The notes beneath the pieces are model-generated. The model worked only from the letters and a program-made list of their open reading frames with translations, did no database searches and was not told the origin of the DNA. Positions 27,120 to 37,862 of a stretch of DNA of 64,000 bases are shown piece by piece (the first letter of the stretch is position 1; every line of letters begins with the position of its first letter). The stretch is from Lujinxingiaceae bacterium. GTDB taxonomy: Bacteria > Myxococcota_A > Bradymonadia > Bradymonadales > Bradymonadaceae. The stretch spans positions 1 to 64,000 of the forward strand of contig JACCWM010000036.1 in the NCBI GenBank assembly GCA_013697635.1. The letters run 5' to 3'. The translations under genes and the position numbers were made by a program.

Positions 27120-28380
27120 ACGCATCTCCCATAGCCGCCCGGTTTCGCGCCGCTTGCAGCGCTTCTTGCAGGCCGGCGCGCTCTTCGGCGTGCTCTCCGG
27201 CGCCTGGGCTTGCGACAGCGATCGCCGCGACAAACCCGCACCCGCTGCCGCCCTGTCGGTGGCCACGGTCATTGAGGCCAAGAGCTGGTCGGCGCCGGTG
27301 GCGATCGACTTGAAGGAGCCCGCAGCCTTTGAACAGCGCATCTTGGATCTGAGCGATTCCCAGGTTCATCCACGCTGCCACGAGGTGTTCGAGCCCGATG
27401 GCGACGTCATCGCGTGGCCCTGGACCGTGGATGCAGGCGCCGAGGCGCAGACGCTCTTTGGCTGTCGCCCGGAGGCCTTCGAGAAGCTGGGCGACGGCCG
27501 ACGCTACGTGGCCTATGGCGTGCCCAGCCCCAAGCACTCACGCGGCTCCGATCTTCGCCTGGTCGCCTACAACGCCAACCGAGAGGTGCGCTTTCACCAT
27601 CGCCTCGACCGCTCCGGCCAGGCCTTGAACTTCGACGCCAACTACCGCGGCGCGTTCATCGCCAGGCCCTCCGAGCGCCTCGCCTGCGCAGGCACGATGT
27701 GGGAGGGCGGCACACAGCTCGCCTGCATCGACGAGACCAGCGGCGAAGAGGCCTGGAGCGGCATGATGCCCTTTTGGTCGGGCATCGAGATCAAGGGCGC
27801 CAACAACAGCCTTTACGGCGCCGACATCAACGGACTGACCCGGCGCTACCCGTTCAGCGGCGTGGAGATGCGCCATCGGCCCTTTGAGGGCCTGGGCGGG
27901 CGCGGCGCCTACTACGGCGCGGACTCGCGCAACATCTACTTTGCGCCCGCAATCGACAAACCCCGGCTCAGCGCCTACGATTTTGACCAGATGAGCCTGC
28001 GCTGGCGCCTCGAGCTACCCGGGCGTCCCACCACCTCCTATCGCTTTATCGACGAGGCCCGAAACCTGCTCGTCTTGCGCATCGAGACCACGCTCTATGG
28101 CATCGACACTGAGCTTGCCACGGTGCGTTGGGCGCTCGAGGTCGGCGTCGATCACCCGCCCATGGCCGCCGGCGACGAGCAACTCTACCTGCTGTTGCGC
28201 CGCGAAGACCGCGCGAATCTGCTCTACGGCATCGATCCCGACAGCGGCAAGGTCAACTGGGTGGCCCCCACACCGACGGGCACGCTCGACCTGGGCTGGC
28301 AGGAGAACACCCTGATGTTGCGAAGCGTGCGTGCCGTGCGCACCGTGCGCTCGAGTCCGGCCAAGGCTGCCTCCAAATGA
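27112..28380 (+). CDS. Lipoprotein with PQQ/WD-like beta-propeller repeats
   Basis: The start is ATG 27112, inside the end of the helicase gene (8-base overlap), giving 422 residues. The N-terminus is a signal with Arg-rich start, hydrophobic stretch and a Cys at LSGAWAC (about residue 24), so lipid attachment is likely. The rest is built of beta-propeller-like repeats with GxxxxxYGxD and LxWxxxL themes, such as IDETSGEEAWSGMMP, SLYGADINGLTRRYPF, LLVLRIETTLYGIDTELATVRWALEV and LLYGIDPDSGKVNWVAPT, which resemble PQQ-type blades. It probably binds a partner at the envelope. Its link to a DNA-acting helicase is unexplained. Confidence 0.8.
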   Translation: MIKRISHSRPVSRRLQRFLQAGALFGVLSGAWACDSDRRDKPAPAAALSVATVIEAKSWSAPVAIDLKEPAAFEQRILDLSDSQVHPRCHEVFEPDGDVIAWPWTVDAGAEAQTLFGCRPEAFEKLGDGRRYVAYGVPSPKHSRGSDLRLVAYNANREVRFHHRLDRSGQALNFDANYRGAFIARPSERLACAGTMWEGGTQLACIDETSGEEAWSGMMPFWSGIEIKGANNSLYGADINGLTRRYPFSGVEMRHRPFEGLGGRGAYYGADSRNIYFAPAIDKPRLSAYDFDQMSLRWRLELPGRPTTSYRFIDEARNLLVLRIETTLYGIDTELATVRWALEVGVDHPPMAAGDEQLYLLLRREDRANLLYGIDPDSGKVNWVAPTPTGTLDLGWQENTLMLRSVRAVRTVRSSPAKAASK

Positions 28381-29573
28381 GCATCGCCCAGGCTCGCCAG
28401 CAAGCCGAGCATCTGTTCAAGGAGGCCGCGGCGATCTACGTCGCTGCCTTCTCGCTGGTCCTGTTGGCCGCGCTGAGCGCGCTCGTGGTGGGTTTTGTCG
28501 CACAGAACCTCTACGCGATCGTGGCCGCCGTCTTTATCGCCCTGCCCCACCTGTGGCTGGCTCGAAAACAGCTCGACCCCAAGACCTTTGGCCTGACCCT
28601 CGACTCCTGGGGGCGCGGCGCGCTCTGGGGCGTTGCGCTCACCCTGCTGACCGTGCCCTTCTTTGGCGCCGGCTACTATCTGTGGGAGACGCGCGTGCTC
28701 GAGCGCAGCTTCGAGCCCGAGATCGACAACCTTCGCAAATGGCCGGCCGATCTCGAAGGCCGCCCGTCGAATTGGGGGCGCGCGCCCGGCGTCTGGATCT
28801 GGTCGAACAACCGCGCGCTGCACATCGCCATCTCCAACGACGCCCCCAACGACGAATACCTCACGGTTGAGGCCGACGCGCCCTTTTACTGGCACACGGT
28901 CGCATCGGCGCGCGCCCATCCGCTCCACGACGACCAGGGCGTGCGCGCCGGCCACCCGTCCGACTTCAAAGTGCGCTCCCGCATGGTGCAAAGTGACGCC
29001 TGGATCGTTGGCCCCGGCGACTCCGGCCTGGCCGCCGAGCTGGTCATCAGCCCCGAGAGCCATGCCGATGAACACGCCGCCTTTCCCGCATCGGTCGTGC
29101 TCGAGGTGAGCGCAAAGGGCACAGCATCGAGTTGGCCGATCTACCTTGGTCCGAGCGCCACGAGCGTCTCCGAGAGCTCGACCACCGTGAAGCGAAGCTA
29201 CATGTGGATCCTGCTCTGGGGGCTCACCCACCTGCTGTTCATCGCCTTACCCGAAGAGTTTTTCTACCGCGGCTATTTGCAAACACGCATCAGCCAGGCG
29301 CTCGAGTTTCGCCGCCTGGCGCGCGGCCAAAGCGCTTTGCCAGGGCGCTTCTTGGGCATCAGCGCGGCCAACATCATCACCAGCTTGCTCTTCGCCATTG
29401 GCCACGTGCTCATACCGGTGGGCGGCGCGCTGATCTTGAGCCGCGCTGCCGTCTTCTTTCCCTCATTGCTCTTTGGCTGGCTGCGCGAGCGCACCGGCAC
29501 GATTGTTGCGCCCGTGATCTTCCACGCAAGCTGCAACATGCTCGTGCTCCTGGCAGCACCCCACTTCTTCTAA
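28377..29573 (+). CDS. CPBP-family intramembrane metalloprotease
   Basis: The 398-residue protein begins at ATG 28377, overlapping the lipoprotein stop by ATGA. It has three N-terminal membrane segments (about 15-105), a soluble beta-rich insert of roughly 180 residues, and a C-terminal CPBP (Abi/CAAX protease-like) domain from about 275. The catalytic motifs are EEFFYRG (about residue 291), FAIGHVL and a late HASCN. This family cuts proteins or peptides inside the membrane; targets include prenylated or sorted proteins. The large insert between the membrane blocks is unusual. Co-translation with the lipoprotein suggests the pair acts together. Confidence 0.87.
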   Translation: MSIAQARQQAEHLFKEAAAIYVAAFSLVLLAALSALVVGFVAQNLYAIVAAVFIALPHLWLARKQLDPKTFGLTLDSWGRGALWGVALTLLTVPFFGAGYYLWETRVLERSFEPEIDNLRKWPADLEGRPSNWGRAPGVWIWSNNRALHIAISNDAPNDEYLTVEADAPFYWHTVASARAHPLHDDQGVRAGHPSDFKVRSRMVQSDAWIVGPGDSGLAAELVISPESHADEHAAFPASVVLEVSAKGTASSWPIYLGPSATSVSESSTTVKRSYMWILLWGLTHLLFIALPEEFFYRGYLQTRISQALEFRRLARGQSALPGRFLGISAANIITSLLFAIGHVLIPVGGALILSRAAVFFPSLLFGWLRERTGTIVAPVIFHASCNMLVLLAAPHFF

Positions 29574-29694
29574 AGTTGGGTCGCGCTTGCGCCCGAAGCC
29601 GCAACAGTGGCACACTTCGCCCTCGGTTCTGCTTGATTGAAAGCCTTTGAACACGACCATTTTGGGAGGGTTGGCTCTTGAGCCGGCCAGAGTT

Positions 29695-31376
<1,682 letters not shown>

Positions 31377-31380
<4 letters not shown>

Positions 31381-31820
31381 CGCCACTGACCGACCAAGGT
31401 CTTGGCCGCCTCTTCTTTGTGTTTGGTCTCGTCGGCGATCATCTCCTGGAGCACCCCGGCCAGGCCATAGTCGCCAAAGGCCTCGGCCTGCTTCATGCGC
31501 TTGACGTAGCGCAAGATCGTCTCGCTCTCGGCCTCGACGACGTTCTCGAGCATCTTTCGGGCGTCGCTCTCGACTTTGACCGACGCAGGACGCGTCGTGG
31601 GCGTGCCGCCCAGCGCGGTGATCTTGTCGGCCAGATACTGTGCATGGCGCAGCTCGTCGAGCACTTCACCTTGAAACAACTGCTTGAGCTCGGCGCGGTG
31701 AATACCGGCCACGAGCGAGGCATAGGTATTGTACATGATCACGGCCTGGTACTCGTGGGCCAAATCCTCGTTGAGCCCCTCAATGAGCGACGCTTTGTCG
31801 ACCTTCATCTCCGATGACAT
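31377..31820 (-). CDS. Ferritin-like/bacterioferritin-family protein
   Basis: The 147-residue protein is a single four-helix bundle of the ferritin-like superfamily. Metal ligand positions are visible as Glu in NEDLAHEYQAVIMY (helix 1), Glu-x2-His in DELRHAQYLAD (helix 2), Glu in VEAESETILRYVKRM (helix 3) and Glu-x2-His in IADETKHKEEAAKTL (helix 4), giving a di-iron site. It may store iron or protect against peroxide; some family members are Dps-like. AGGAGG stands about 10 bases before ATG 31820. It is monocistronic. Confidence 0.9.
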
Positions 31821-31922
31821 CTGGAAACCTCCTGCTGGTACGCGTAAAAAAGGGTACGAAAACCGCTTTACCCGTCCTAACTTAGGGACCAGCCCCGCTC
31901 AGTCAAAGCTCTCGCTGGCCTG

Positions 31923-33998
31923 TCACTTGCCAGCATCGGGCAGAAACGGCGGCAGCGGGCAGTCGAGCACGTCGCAAATCGCGCGCAAGAGCTCGGCTTC
32001 CTCGCGGCTGACCTTGCCATCGCCGAGCACGCAATGGGCCGCCGCGTCAATCACGAACTGCTTGATCACCGGCGAGGCCAGCCCCAACCGGTCGAGCGCC
32101 ACGTCGAGCAAATCCAGACCGCATTGATCCGGCGCCAACAAGCCGAGCTCGCCGGGCGATAGCCCAGGCAGGCGCTGCATGGCGAGGCCGTGGGCGTGCA
32201 CCGCCTCGGCCCTGACCTCTTGGCCGACATGCGCCAGCGCCGAGATCAGCACGTTGCAGTCGTGGCGAAGCGGCGTAAATGCATGGAAGTTGACCATGCG
32301 CGCGTCGGCGCGGCCAAAACTTGCGTCGAGGCGGTGGCGCAACACCTTTTGAATCACAAACTCAAAGAGGGTGACCTTGCCATCGGCATAGATCAGCCGC
32401 GTCATCACACGGGCAAAGTGCTGGTATTGGTCGGGTGCCATCTTGCGAAGCGCCGGGATCGAAAGATCGATCAGCGGCACGCGCGCATTGGGATCGAGCA
32501 CGGCAACGAACTTCCACAACCGCTGGGTCTCACGCAGCTGCGCCTGGTCGACGAGCTCGCTGAGAATCTGACCCTGGCCCTGGCGAGCGCTCAAATCCGC
32601 ATCGAGCACCAGGGTGTACATCAGCGCCACGGCGCCGAAGGGGTCGTGCATGGCGCTTCGCACCTCGTCAGGAAGCCCGCGCAAAAGCGCGCTCGAATAG
32701 GCCAGATGCGCGGCAGTGGCGTGGCCAATCTGGTCGACGACCTGCTCGGGGCGAAAGGAGTACTCCTGCTGTGCGGCCTGCGGCGCAGCCTGGGGCGCAC
32801 CTTGGGGCGCACCTTGGGGCGCTTGGGCTGGCGCGAATTTCGAGGGCGCTGGCGCGAAATTCGAGGGGGTGGACGAGGGCGCGGTCGCAGCGACCGCCAT
32901 GGCCATCGCCGCCATCGGCTGTACAAGGTTGTGGCCTGGCGCCGCGGAGGCGCTCGACGCAAGCTGCGCTCCGGCCTCGATCAGGCCGAACTCGCCGCGA
33001 AAGCTCGGGTCGACCCGTCGAATGCGGTCTTGCAGAGGCGGATGGGTCGCGGTCAGGCCGCCAAAGAAGCTCGTCGTGCTCGTGGAGGACTCAAAGAACA
33101 TGTGGCTCATCTGCTCGGCCTCGGCCGCCTCGACGCTGCCGCCGTAGACGTAGCCACCGATCTTTTGCAGTGCGCCGGAGAGCCCCAACGGGTTGCGCGT
33201 AAACTGCACGGCCGAGGCGTCGGCCAGATACTCGCGCTGGCGCGAGACGGCGCTCTTGATCAACCGACCAAAGACCACGCCCAACCAGCCGACCATCAAA
33301 AGCGCGAGGCCAAGCGCGCCAATGGCCAGCACCGCGCCTCCACCATTGCGGCTGCCTCGCCCGCTCGAGCTGACGACACGCAACACGATGCGCCCGCCCA
33401 TATAGATCATCAAAATGCCGTACAACACGCCGATCAGTCGGATGTTGAGGCGCATATCGCCATTGAGGATGTGGCTGAACTCGTGGGCGATGACGCCCTG
33501 CAGCTCATCGCGCGTCAAGATCTTCAGACAGCCACGCGTGACACCGACAGCGGCGTCGTTGATCGTGTAGCCGGCAGCAAAGGCGTTGATGCCCTCTTCC
33601 CGGTCGAGCACGTAGACCAGCGGCATGGGCATGCCGGCGGCAAGCGCCATCTCCTCGACCACGTTCATCAGGCGGCGCTCTTCGGGATCGGTGGTCGTCG
33701 GCTCGACGAGCCGGCCGCCGACCGACTCGGCCACGACGCTGCCTCCCTTGGAGAGCATGGCGATCTTGATCAGGCTGCCCATCGTGATCACGCACAGCGT
33801 AACGCCGACCGTGACAATGAACAGTTGAGCATCGAACAGCGGTGGACTTGGGCCAAGGCCGTCGTGGGGCCACCAGAAGAAAGCAAACAGGCAAACGAAG
33901 TAGATGGTCAAGGCGATCGCGGCCACGGCCGCCACAAACAGGGCGACCAGACGCGTCGTGTTCTTGCGTGCGACCGCCTGGCTTTCAAAAAAATTCAT
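31923..33998 (-). CDS. HtpX-like M48 membrane metalloprotease with TerB-like C-terminus
   Basis: The 691-residue protein has two N-terminal membrane segments, then the M48 zinc site HEFSHILNGD (about residue 171), further hydrophobic segments (about 190-240) and the third-ligand region REYLADASAVQFTRNP. After residue about 330 comes an Ala/Pro/Gln-rich linker (APQGAPQGAPQAAPQAAQ), then a helical domain ending DAAAHCVLGDGKVSREEAELLRAICDVLDCPLPPF, which resembles TerB/DnaJ-type acid-helix domains. Standard HtpX is about 290 residues, so the C-terminal half is extra. It is 15 bases downstream of lemA, a known pairing in membrane quality control. Confidence 0.9.
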   Translation of the reverse strand: MNFFESQAVARKNTTRLVALFVAAVAAIALTIYFVCLFAFFWWPHDGLGPSPPLFDAQLFIVTVGVTLCVITMGSLIKIAMLSKGGSVVAESVGGRLVEPTTTDPEERRLMNVVEEMALAAGMPMPLVYVLDREEGINAFAAGYTINDAAVGVTRGCLKILTRDELQGVIAHEFSHILNGDMRLNIRLIGVLYGILMIYMGGRIVLRVVSSSGRGSRNGGGAVLAIGALGLALLMVGWLGVVFGRLIKSAVSRQREYLADASAVQFTRNPLGLSGALQKIGGYVYGGSVEAAEAEQMSHMFFESSTSTTSFFGGLTATHPPLQDRIRRVDPSFRGEFGLIEAGAQLASSASAAPGHNLVQPMAAMAMAVAATAPSSTPSNFAPAPSKFAPAQAPQGAPQGAPQAAPQAAQQEYSFRPEQVVDQIGHATAAHLAYSSALLRGLPDEVRSAMHDPFGAVALMYTLVLDADLSARQGQGQILSELVDQAQLRETQRLWKFVAVLDPNARVPLIDLSIPALRKMAPDQYQHFARVMTRLIYADGKVTLFEFVIQKVLRHRLDASFGRADARMVNFHAFTPLRHDCNVLISALAHVGQEVRAEAVHAHGLAMQRLPGLSPGELGLLAPDQCGLDLLDVALDRLGLASPVIKQFVIDAAAHCVLGDGKVSREEAELLRAICDVLDCPLPPFLPDAGK

Positions 33999-34013
33999 GG
34001 CGCCCCATTCCTA

Positions 34014-34616
34014 TCAGGCAAAAGATACCTTGACCGCCTCACGCTCCTGGGGCGCCTGAATCTCGAAGAGCATGGCGGCCTGAAAGCCAAACATGCCGGC
34101 AAAGACCACGGCCGGAAAGACCTCGCGCGCCGTGTTGTAACCGGTGACCGAGTCGTTGAACGCCTGGCGGGCAAAGGCCACACGGTTCTCCGTCGAGGTG
34201 AGTTCCTCCATCAGGCTGCTCATCGTCTTGTCGCCCTTGAGATCGGGATAGGCCTCGGAGAGCGCGAAGAACTTGCCAAGGCTGCCGGTCAGCGCCGCCT
34301 CGGCGCCCATCAAGCTCCCCATCGCCTGGGCGTTGCCGGGATTCCTGGCGGCATTTTGGCTGGCCGCCGAAGCGGCATTTCGGGCCGCGATCACGGCCTC
34401 GAGGGTCTCTTTTTCGTGCTTGAGGTAGCCGCGCGCCGTCTCCACAAGGTTGGGAATCAGGTCATAGCGGCGCTTGAGCTGCACATCGATCTGGGCAAAG
34501 GCGTTTTGGAAGCGATTTCGCAGCGCCACCAGCCGGTTGTAGATGCCGATCACCATGAAAACCGCCACGGCGGCGACGCCGACAAATAAAACAACCACGA
34601 TCAAAGCCATGGACAT
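34014..34616 (-). CDS. lemA: LemA family protein
   Basis: The 200-residue protein has an N-terminal membrane helix (about 4-24), then the LemA helical body: YNRLVALRNRFQNAFAQIDVQLKRRYDLIPNLVETARGYLKHEKETLEAVIAARN, followed by ENRVAFARQAFNDSVTGYNTAREVFPAVVFAG. LemA proteins are membrane helical-bundle proteins of unclear biochemical role that often pair with M48 proteases, as here. It is the first gene of the lemA-htpX operon and has a candidate promoter upstream. Confidence 0.95.
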   Translation of the reverse strand: MSMALIVVVLFVGVAAVAVFMVIGIYNRLVALRNRFQNAFAQIDVQLKRRYDLIPNLVETARGYLKHEKETLEAVIAARNAASAASQNAARNPGNAQAMGSLMGAEAALTGSLGKFFALSEAYPDLKGDKTMSSLMEELTSTENRVAFARQAFNDSVTGYNTAREVFPAVVFAGMFGFQAAMLFEIQAPQEREAVKVSFA

Positions 34617-34709
34617 GGTAGAACCTCGGTAAGGGTCAATTCAGACCGACTGGCCGCCGATAGGCGGACAAATACGCTTTAGAAATCCCAAAAAATCCAA
34701 CACGCACAG

Positions 34710-34739
34710 AAAATAGACTTTAGGTGAGTTCGGTGTCAA
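34710..34739 (-). promoter_or_regulatory. Candidate sigma-70-type promoter of lemA operon
   Basis: On the minus strand a perfect TTGACA (34739-34734) is followed after 18 bases by TATTTT (34715-34710). It lies about 95 bases before the lemA start, in an A+T-rich intergenic stretch. Sequence match only. Confidence 0.5.
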
Positions 34740-34794
34740 TCACACCATGTTCCGGCTTGCTCACAATGCCCTTCACTTTGCCCATGGACTGCTC

Positions 34795-35580
34795 ATGCCC
34801 CTTTTATCACGAACGAATCTCTTCCTGACCATGATCGCCCTGCTCGTTGGCCTTGGCGGCTGCAGCGACGACAGCGCCGCAAGCGGCGACGCCCGCGTCG
34901 AGCAGTACATCCGCGCCCAGCCCTTCCCCAGACTCGTGCTCGAGATCGAATCGGTGGCCGGATCTGAGCCCTATGGCGGCACCGAGGCGCGCCTGATCGG
35001 CCGGCTCGCCCAGATCCTCGACAAGCCCGGTGGCATCGAGGCCATTCGCGACGAGACCATCGCCTCACGAGGTGCCCATCACGCCTGGAGCTTTGACGAG
35101 CTCGACGCGCTGGCCGCGCAGCGCTTCAATCTCGAGGTCGACTCCGACACGATCAAGATGCTGGTCATGTTCGTCGACGGCCACTATGCCGAGGACAGCG
35201 CCTCGAGCAAGGTGCTGGGCATCGCCTGGCGCCAGAAGTACCTGGTGATCTTCAAGCAAACCATCGAGTCCAGTTGCCGAAAGGGCGCTCTTATCCCGAG
35301 CTTGCAAGACAAGTTTTGCCAGGAGGCCGAGCTCACCATCTGGACCCACGAGATTGGCCATCTCTTGGGCCTGGTCGACAACGGCCTGCCCATGCAAAAC
35401 GGCCACCGCGACCATGAACACGGTCGCCACTGCACCCGCAAGGAATGCGTGATGTACTGGGCCTACACCGGCAACGATCTCTTCGACGTACTCCAGACGC
35501 GCTTTCTCGCCGGAAACGAGCAGAGCCCGGGCTTTGGACCCGACTGCCTGGCAGATCTCAAAGCCGTGCGCGAGAAATAG
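34795..35580 (+). CDS. Metzincin-like zinc metalloprotease lipoprotein
   Basis: The chosen ATG 34795 gives 261 residues with a typical lipoprotein signal ending LLVGLGGC (Cys at about 23); the frame is open upstream to 34747. The mature part contains HEIGHLLGLVD (about residues 185-195), fitting the HExxHxxGxxD metzincin pattern in which two His and Asp bind zinc. Snapalysin-type enzymes use the same ligand set. A Cys-rich C-terminal part (SSCRKG, KFCQEA, RHCTRKECVMYW) probably forms disulfides; the Met in CVMYW could be the Met-turn. It is divergent from lemA. Substrate unknown. Confidence 0.8.
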   Translation: MPLLSRTNLFLTMIALLVGLGGCSDDSAASGDARVEQYIRAQPFPRLVLEIESVAGSEPYGGTEARLIGRLAQILDKPGGIEAIRDETIASRGAHHAWSFDELDALAAQRFNLEVDSDTIKMLVMFVDGHYAEDSASSKVLGIAWRQKYLVIFKQTIESSCRKGALIPSLQDKFCQEAELTIWTHEIGHLLGLVDNGLPMQNGHRDHEHGRHCTRKECVMYWAYTGNDLFDVLQTRFLAGNEQSPGFGPDCLADLKAVREK

Positions 35581-35724
35581 TGTCCCCAGTCGCGCTGAAC
35601 CTGCTCGCCGGGCAGCCCGGGCGTGTTCTTCGGCGATCTATTGCCTGAAACCTCACGACCGGGCATGAAACAATGCGCCGATTCGACGCGACGTGGGACG
35701 CCTCGCTGTTGTAGTCTTTTGCCC

Positions 35725-36744
35725 ATGAATGATTCTGCCCAACAGCGCTCGCCACGCTTTCGCATCTGGTGCGAGCACCTGGCCTACGAGGACGCACGTA
35801 AGGCCGAGGTGCTCGACCTCTTGTGCACCGGCCCGATTCACCCGATCTTCGCCGTACTCCATGAGGCCGACCTCGACGAGCTGGCAGCTCTGCTGCGCGC
35901 CGTGCAAGCGCGCGGTCTGGGCGCGGGCATCTGGCCGCTCTTACCGGAAGCGCTCGGCTACTGGCCCTCGGAGCGAAACGCCGCGGCCTATTTTGAGCGC
36001 ATCCAGGAGCTCTTGAGCCAACTCGAGGCCAGAGAGTGTGCGCCCCAGTGGATCGCCGTCGACCTCGAGCCGCCGATCGATCAGGTCAGCTTGCTGCTGC
36101 GCTCGAGCTTTGGGCTGCCCGCAGCCGTCGTCCAACTCTTTTTGGCCAACATGGATCCGGCGCGCTTTGCCGACTCGAGCGCGATCTTTTGTCGCGAGAT
36201 CGGCGCGCTCAACGCGCGCGGCTTCGAGACGCTGGGCGTCACCTTGCCGCTCGCGGCCCACGACCTGCGCGACGGTGGCACGCTCTGGCAGGACCTGCTC
36301 GAGGCGCCCTGGGCCGCGGTGCCCTGGAATCATGCGGGGATCATGGCTTATGGATCGATGATCGCCGGCTACTCGCGCGGCATGCTCAGCGTCGAGGACG
36401 CGCGCGCCATTCACTTTCGCCTCTTTGAGCATCTCGTGGCCGCCTTCGGCGAGCGTGCCCACGCCTCGCTGGGCGTGACGGGCACGGGCAAGCTCGGAGA
36501 CGAGCCTGTCTACACCAGCGCCGAAGAGCTCGCCCAAGACGTCGCCGCGGCCCGCGCGGCGGGCATCAGCGACATCGCGATCTTTTGTTTGGAGGGATTG
36601 ATCGGCCGACCGGACGCCGGCCGCTGGATCGAGCTTGCCATGGGCGCCGAGCCCAAGGCTGCGCCTCAGACCCGACGCTACGGCGTCGTGCGCCAGGGCG
36701 GCTCGTTTCTGCGCCGGGCCCTGCTCGCGCTTGCCAAATCCTAA
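35725..36744 (+). CDS. Hypothetical protein, possible TIM-barrel fold
   Basis: ATG 35725 gives 339 residues, with no signal or membrane segment. The pattern of alternating strands and helices (FRIWCEHLAYED, IHPIFAVLHEADLDELAALLRAVQARGLGAGIWPLLP, PQWIAVDLEPPIDQ, GFETLGVTLPLAA, HAGIMAYGSMIAGYSRG, ASLGVTGTGKLGDEPVYTS, ISDIAIFCLEGLIG) suggests a TIM barrel of glycoside-hydrolase or sugar-phosphate type, with acidic residues at strand ends (DLEPP, CLEGL). I cannot name a family. It is convergent with the PAP2 gene, overlapping by 4 bases. Confidence 0.7.
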   Translation: MNDSAQQRSPRFRIWCEHLAYEDARKAEVLDLLCTGPIHPIFAVLHEADLDELAALLRAVQARGLGAGIWPLLPEALGYWPSERNAAAYFERIQELLSQLEARECAPQWIAVDLEPPIDQVSLLLRSSFGLPAAVVQLFLANMDPARFADSSAIFCREIGALNARGFETLGVTLPLAAHDLRDGGTLWQDLLEAPWAAVPWNHAGIMAYGSMIAGYSRGMLSVEDARAIHFRLFEHLVAAFGERAHASLGVTGTGKLGDEPVYTSAEELAQDVAAARAAGISDIAIFCLEGLIGRPDAGRWIELAMGAEPKAAPQTRRYGVVRQGGSFLRRALLALAKS

Positions 36745-37703
36745 AGCCCGCGCACCTGGGCCAGCACCGGATCGGCCTGCAGGAAACGATTGCGCAAGAG
36801 CTTTTGCACGGCGCAGGGGATGCGTCGAAGCGGCGTCGAGCGAAACAAAAAGTAGACGCTCACCGCAAGCGTCGTGCCGGCCATCACATCGAGCAAGTAG
36901 TGATGGTTCAGATACACGGCGAAAAAGCCCATCACACCGGCATAGAACCAGCCCGCCATGCGAAAGCCCGTGCCTCGCATGTGCAGGGCAAACCACACCG
37001 CGTAGGCCGTGTGACCCGAGGGCATTGCGCCGTAGACGTAGGCGCTCTTGCTGTAGACTGTGGCGAAGTACTCGATGCCCAAAAACTGATCCAGGCGCGC
37101 CAAAGCGGCCGGGTTGCCAATCACGTCGACGCTCGCTGGCATGTAGCCATATTCGGTGATGTACCAGGGCGGCGCGACGGGAAAGAGCAAGTTGATCGTG
37201 AACATGCCGATGTTCAGCACCAAAAAGCCCCACAAAAAGCGGTGCAGCATCACACCCGATGGCTCGTCTTCACTGCCTTTTCGCTGATGACGCCACCACA
37301 GATAGACGCCGAGCAAAATGATCACGCCCACGTGCGAGGCATACCAGAGCCCGCCGATCACATCGATCACCTGATGGTGCGCAGTCGCAAAGATCTCATT
37401 GAGCGTCAGGCGCGTGCCATCGTTGAAGGTCCAGCCAAACAACAGCAGCTCCAGCTGGTGAACACCGGCGACGGTGGCCTTGGCGGCCGCCGTGTCGGCG
37501 AAGATACGCAACAGATCGTACATCCAAACGAACAAACAGAAGGGCACGAACGAGAGCACGAAATGGCGCGTCATCCGCGACATGAACCAAAAACCCGTCG
37601 CAGCACCCAACATCGCCAGATGCTCGGTTCTCAGCGGATTGACCAGACTATACAGAACCAACGCGCCAATGAGCGCGGTCGGTGCAATCAGCCCTTTCCT
37701 CAT
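36741..37703 (-). CDS. PAP2/AUR1-like membrane phosphotransferase (inositol-lipid type), copy 1
   Basis: I start at ATG 37703, preceded by GAGG at 5 bases; 37733 would add 10 residues. The 320-residue protein has about six membrane segments and the PAP2_3/AUR1 active-site motifs YVYGAMPSGHTAYAVWFAL (about 205-225) and YLNHHYLLDVMAG (about 250). In fungi and protists this family moves phosphoinositol from phosphatidylinositol onto ceramide; other PAP2 members are lipid phosphatases. It is paralogous to the gene at 38363-39319, sharing NPLRxEHL, WMYDLLRIF and LFPVAPPWY. Its place beside PgpA, a CDP-alcohol transferase and inositol-phosphate synthase supports an inositol-lipid role, which is inference. 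Confidence 0.88.
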   Translation of the reverse strand: MRKGLIAPTALIGALVLYSLVNPLRTEHLAMLGAATGFWFMSRMTRHFVLSFVPFCLFVWMYDLLRIFADTAAAKATVAGVHQLELLLFGWTFNDGTRLTLNEIFATAHHQVIDVIGGLWYASHVGVIILLGVYLWWRHQRKGSEDEPSGVMLHRFLWGFLVLNIGMFTINLLFPVAPPWYITEYGYMPASVDVIGNPAALARLDQFLGIEYFATVYSKSAYVYGAMPSGHTAYAVWFALHMRGTGFRMAGWFYAGVMGFFAVYLNHHYLLDVMAGTTLAVSVYFLFRSTPLRRIPCAVQKLLRNRFLQADPVLAQVRGL

Positions 37704-37862
37704 ACCAACCTCAACTTCAACTATCTTCGCCATGCAGACTAAGCCCTTGAACTTAAAAGGCTTCCTGCTCTAGTTTTGCCGAGGATATAATAGGTTGGCA
37801 AGACGCAATTGTTCCAGCTAAACCGGAAAAATCCGTTAAAAGTGAACAACTTGCGCCGTAAA

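Noticed and set aside
32190-34589. 799-codon open frame on the plus strand across the M48 and lemA genes
   Set aside because: It spans two well-supported genes and their gap in antisense and is rich in His/Arg/Gln, typical of a shadow in G+C-rich DNA.
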